DNA from: Gemmatimonadota bacterium
Lineage (GTDB): Bacteria; Gemmatimonadota; Gemmatimonadetes; Longimicrobiales; Gaopeijiaceae
Reading direction: 5' to 3'
DNA length: 64,000 nt
NCBI GenBank assembly: GCA_022822425.1
Contig: JAJEBS010000190.1
Span: 1 to 64,000 of the forward strand
Shown one piece after another: positions 61,181-64,000 of the stretch; the first letter of the stretch is position 1, and each line of letters begins with the position of its first letter. A program made the translations under genes and the position numbers. The notes beneath the pieces were generated by a model, which saw only the letters and a program-made list of their open reading frames with translations, was not told the origin of the DNA and did no database searches.

Positions 61181-63202
61181 ATGGCGGATGACCGGCTCCC
61201 CCCAACCGGACAGCCAGGGTTCACTTCGACGATGATCTCCCCCATCTGGCGACCCACGCCGGAACGGCGCGACGCGGCGAATCTCACCGACTTCCGCGCC
61301 TTCCTGGCCCGGCGGGGACACGATCCCGGCGCGGGCTACGAGGCCCTGTGGCGATGGTCGCTGGCGGACCAGGCGGCCTTCTGGGACGCGTTCTGGGACT
61401 GGAGCGGGGTGGTGGGGGACAAGGGCGATTCGATCCTGGAGACGGGACCGGAGCCGATGGAGGCCCGGTATTTTCCCGGCGCACGGCTCAACTTCGCCGA
61501 GAATCTGCTGCAGCGAGCCGATGCCGCCCCGGCCGTCATCGCGTACTCGGAAGCCGGGCCGGGGTCGACCCTTTCCTGGGCGGAACTCCGGGATCTGGTG
61601 TCGCGCGTGGCCCAGGGGATGCAGGCCGCCGGCGTCCAGCGGGGCGACCGGGTGGCGCTGCTGCTTCCCAACGTTCCGGAGGCGATTGCGGCGGTGCTGG
61701 CGGCGGCGAGCCTGGGGGCGATCACGGCCAGTGCGTCCCCCGACTTCGGGGTGGACGGCGTGGTGGACCGCTTCGGGCAGATCGCGCCCCGCCTGCTTAT
61801 CGGGGTCGACGGCTACCGGTATGGGGGGAAGCGGCATTCCACCCTGGACAGGCTCGCCCGGGTCGCGGCCCGGCTGCCATCGGTGGAGCGCGTGGTGGTC
61901 GTGCGTGCCCGGCCCGCGGACGGGACGGGGCGCCCGGATTGCGGTCCGCTCCCCGGTTTTCCCGGCGCGGTCGATTTCCCGAACTTCATCGCGCCCTTCG
62001 AGCCTCGCGATGTTCCCTTCGTCCGTCTCCCCTTCGCGCACCCGCTCTACATCCTGTTCTCCTCGGGGACCACCGGCCCTCCCAAGTGCATCGTCCACAG
62101 CGCCGGCGGGGTGCTGTTGCAGCATCTGAAGGAGCAGCGCCTGCACGCCGACGTGAAGGCGGGAGACCGCGTGTTCTACTTCACGACCCTGGGATGGATG
62201 ATGTGGAACTGGCTTGTCTCCATCCTGGGATCGCGCGCGACGGTGCTCCTGTACGACGGTTCGCCGTCGTTTCCCGGCCACGGCGTCCTGTTCGACTTCG
62301 CCGATGGGTCCCGGATGACCCACCTCGGGACCTCCGCCCGCTTCATCGCCACGCTGCGCACGGCGGGCGCGCGCCCACGCGAGACTCACGCGCTGGGCTC
62401 GCTTCGCACCGTGTTGTCCACCGGCTCGCCCCTCGATGCGGCGGGCTTTCGCTACATCCACGAGCACGTGAAGCGCGACGTGCATCTGGCTTCGGTGTCG
62501 GGCGGCACGGACCTGTGCGCCTGCTTCGTCGGCGGGCTGCCGACCCGGCCCGTCTTCGCGGGGGAGATCCAGGGGCCCGCGATGGGGATGGCGGTGGAGG
62601 TGTACGACGACGGCGGCCGTCCGCTGGAGCGGGGGAAGGGGGAACTCGTGTGCACCCGGCCCTTCCCCTCCATGCCCCTGGGCTTCTGGGGCGACGAGGG
62701 CGGCGAGCGTTACCGCGACACCTACTTCCGGCGCTTCCCCGGCGTCTGGCACCACGGCGACTTCATTGAGAGGACCGCCAGCGGGGGGTACGTCATACAC
62801 GGCCGCTCCGATGCGACCCTGATCGTTGCCGGCGTGCGCATCGGGACCGCGGAGGTGTACCGGGTCGTGGAGGCCTTGCCCGAGGTGCGCGAGGCGATCG
62901 CCATCGGCCAGCGCCGCGCGGAGGGGACGCGCATGGTCCTCTTCGTCCGCCTGCGCGCGGGGCACGCGCTCGACGATCGTCTTCGTGACCGGATTCGGGC
63001 TCGACTGCGCACGCGCGCGAGCCCGCGCCACGTTCCGGCGGCGATCCTGGAGGTACCCGACATTCCGCGTACCCGGAGCGGCAAGATCGTGGAACTGGCC
63101 GTCAGGGCCGTCGTCCATGGCGAGCCGGTTCGCAATCGCCAGGCTCTGGCCAACCCGGAGGCGCTGGAGCATTTCAGGGATCGGCCCGAGCTCACCGGCT
63201 GA
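61181..63202 (+). CDS. Acetoacetyl-CoA synthetase-type acyl-CoA ligase
   Basis: 673-residue ATP-dependent ligase forming acyl-CoA, probably acetoacetyl-CoA from acetoacetate. The N-terminus SPIWRPTPERRDAANLTDFRAFL and the ARYFPGARLNFAENLL segment match acetoacetyl-CoA synthetases. ANL-superfamily motifs are complete: LFSSGTTGPPKCIVHS (P-loop), TTLGWMMWNW, VSGGTDLC, GRSDATLIVAGVRIGTAEVYR and IPRTRSGKIVELAVR with its acyl-lysine. No signal peptide. In-frame ATGs occur at 61181 and 61232; the first is used, the second opens the domain directly. It is divergent from the amidohydrolase by 125 bp. Confidence 0.9.
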   Translation: MADDRLPPTGQPGFTSTMISPIWRPTPERRDAANLTDFRAFLARRGHDPGAGYEALWRWSLADQAAFWDAFWDWSGVVGDKGDSILETGPEPMEARYFPGARLNFAENLLQRADAAPAVIAYSEAGPGSTLSWAELRDLVSRVAQGMQAAGVQRGDRVALLLPNVPEAIAAVLAAASLGAITASASPDFGVDGVVDRFGQIAPRLLIGVDGYRYGGKRHSTLDRLARVAARLPSVERVVVVRARPADGTGRPDCGPLPGFPGAVDFPNFIAPFEPRDVPFVRLPFAHPLYILFSSGTTGPPKCIVHSAGGVLLQHLKEQRLHADVKAGDRVFYFTTLGWMMWNWLVSILGSRATVLLYDGSPSFPGHGVLFDFADGSRMTHLGTSARFIATLRTAGARPRETHALGSLRTVLSTGSPLDAAGFRYIHEHVKRDVHLASVSGGTDLCACFVGGLPTRPVFAGEIQGPAMGMAVEVYDDGGRPLERGKGELVCTRPFPSMPLGFWGDEGGERYRDTYFRRFPGVWHHGDFIERTASGGYVIHGRSDATLIVAGVRIGTAEVYRVVEALPEVREAIAIGQRRAEGTRMVLFVRLRAGHALDDRLRDRIRARLRTRASPRHVPAAILEVPDIPRTRSGKIVELAVRAVVHGEPVRNRQALANPEALEHFRDRPELTG

Positions 63203-63270
63203 TCCCGGGACGCGCCCGGCGCCCGCGCCATCCGCGGCCCGTCGTCACAGGGGCGCGGCGATCGACTAGA

Positions 63271-63570
63271 TTGGAGTTTGTGGACCAACCCACCACCCCG
63301 CCCGCGGAGAAGCGACACGCCTTGGGGATCTACCGGAGTTTCGTCATGCTTGCGCTGCGCCGTCCCTCCGTGATTCCCGCACTGCTGGGCGCGGGATGGG
63401 CCTTTCGGCGCCGGGGCTGGTACCGAAGGCCCCCGTTTCTTCCGCTCCCGTCGGCCTCCTTCCTGCGCTGGAGGCTGGATACGGCCTACGGCGATCCGCA
63501 GGCCCGTCCCCCGGCGGAGGAGGCCGAGCGGTTCCTGCGCTGGGCGGCGCGCATGCGGCGAGGCCGGTGA
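63271..63570 (+). CDS. Small protein of unknown function
   Basis: About 99 residues, basic and proline/arginine-rich, with one hydrophobic-leaning helix (SVIPALLGAGWAF) in the middle and RWRLDTAYGD followed by EEAERFLRWAARMRR at the end. The family is not recognised. The start is uncertain: TTG at 63271, or GTG at 63280 with GGAG 4 bp upstream. Codon use is like the neighbours, which supports a real gene. The DedA-family gene follows 26 bp later in the same direction, so a membrane-linked role is conceivable. Confidence 0.5.
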   Translation: MEFVDQPTTPPAEKRHALGIYRSFVMLALRRPSVIPALLGAGWAFRRRGWYRRPPFLPLPSASFLRWRLDTAYGDPQARPPAEEAERFLRWAARMRRGR

Positions 63571-63595
63571 AGGGAGGCGGGTCGGATCCCCGGGC

Positions 63596-64000
63596 ATGAC
63601 CAGGCGCACGCGCATCCTGATCGTCGCGGTCACCGTGCTGATTGCGGTGGCGCTGGTGTCGTCCACCGTCGGACGGGCCATCTACGCCGGCCGCGCTCCC
63701 GGGCTGGGCTCCTTCGTCACCGTCCACTTCGCCGGGTATCTCTTCTTCCTGCTGATGCCGGTCGAGGCGCTCGTCCCCTACTATCAGGCGGAGGGACACC
63801 CTGGCGGCATGCTCGTGCTGCTGGCGGTCACGACCGCGCTGGCGGCCCAGGCCATCGACTATGGTATCGGCCGCTCGGTCGGGACCGGGATCCTGGAGGA
63901 TTTCCTGGGACGCGAGCGCTACGCGAAGTTCAGCGGCCTCATCGCCCGGTGGGGAAGCTGGGCGATTCTCACCTTCAACCTGTTTCCGCTGTCGTCTCCC
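63596..64000 (+). CDS. DedA/VTT-domain membrane protein, 5' part (runs off the window)
   Basis: The first 135 codons of a membrane protein cut by the window edge. One hydrophobic segment lies at about 7-27 and two more at about 40-62 and 75-92. VTT-domain features follow: a GRSVGTGILEDFLGRERYAKFSGLIARWGSWAILTFNLFPLSSP-type arm with the conserved glycine and proline positions. DedA proteins are inner-membrane transporters or scramblases, including polyprenyl-phosphate and phospholipid flippases. An AGGGAGG stretch lies about 20 bp upstream of the ATG, farther than usual. Confidence 0.7.
   Translation, partial: MTRRTRILIVAVTVLIAVALVSSTVGRAIYAGRAPGLGSFVTVHFAGYLFFLLMPVEALVPYYQAEGHPGGMLVLLAVTTALAAQAIDYGIGRSVGTGILEDFLGRERYAKFSGLIARWGSWAILTFNLFPLSSP

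Noticed and set aside
61052..63172. A 706-codon reverse frame opposite the CoA ligase gene
   Set aside because: Antisense shadow: the forward frame contains all ANL ligase motifs and the reverse frame has none.
1..64000. CRISPR array, insertion sequence, prophage or integrase
   Set aside because: No regularly spaced repeats, transposase or integrase motifs, or phage structural genes were seen on either strand.

Overview
The window is GC-rich (roughly two thirds or more G+C by eye), densely coded bacterial chromosome with 46 recognisable protein genes (one cut by the right edge), two gene remnants and the 3' half of a tRNA-Lys. Several features recall Gemmatimonadota or a related Gram-negative phylum: carboxypeptidase-regulatory/TonB-plug proteins, a TonB receptor paired with a DUF4249-type lipoprotein, a DUF5916-type protein, a DUF2723 membrane enzyme, several exported amidohydrolases and beta-propellers, and a one-polypeptide E1 alpha/beta dehydrogenase. 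This assignment is inference; no rRNA or other phylogenetic marker is present. I see no insertion sequence, prophage, integrase or CRISPR array.

Layout. 0-12.9 kb: tRNA-Lys end, an M23 peptidase, an FAD oxidoreductase, a barrel-less plug protein, an exported amidase, a fatty acid desaturase, a reverse-strand GOLPH3-like protein, a beta-propeller fusion, a tandem amidohydrolase and an NHL propeller, closed by a strong bidirectional terminator. 12.9-17.4 kb (reverse): a three-subunit molybdenum hydroxylase of the periplasmic aldehyde oxidoreductase type (Tat-exported 2Fe-2S subunit, Moco subunit, FAD/4Fe-4S subunit) with a 59-residue membrane protein inserted between subunits. 17.5-24.6 kb: a DinB fragment, a dicarboxylate-type symporter, a Fic remnant, an intact DinB protein, a MATE exporter, a VapBC-type toxin-antitoxin pair with a palindromic operator, a gamma-glutamyltransferase homologue and a secreted protein of unknown function.

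24.8-33.8 kb: a full-length Lhr-type helicase, a secreted two-domain sulfurtransferase, an RnfD/NqrB-like membrane protein fused to Cys-paired Sel1-like repeats, a membrane-anchored SUMF1-fold protein and a second PIN-domain toxin-antitoxin pair. 33.9-40.7 kb: a reverse operon of a winged-helix/membrane protein and a DUF5916-type protein, and a divergent HEAT-repeat/cyclophilin lipoprotein. 40.8-46.5 kb: ornithine-cyclodeaminase-like and PNPOx-like enzymes, adenine phosphoribosyltransferase, a methyltransferase, an alpha/beta hydrolase and MtaB.

46.7-55.2 kb is one forward run: TonB receptor, DUF4249-type lipoprotein, a barrel/TPR envelope protein, a DUF2723 enzyme and a MoeB-rhodanese sulfur-transfer enzyme. 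55.3-61.1 kb is a reverse run: branched-chain-type E1, a YyaL-type thioredoxin-fold protein and a deaminase-type amidohydrolase. Divergent from it are an acetoacetyl-CoA synthetase-type ligase, a small unknown protein and the start of a DedA-family protein. Overall the gene set points to a heterotroph that takes up and degrades peptides, amides and amino acids, with much of the chemistry in the cell envelope.
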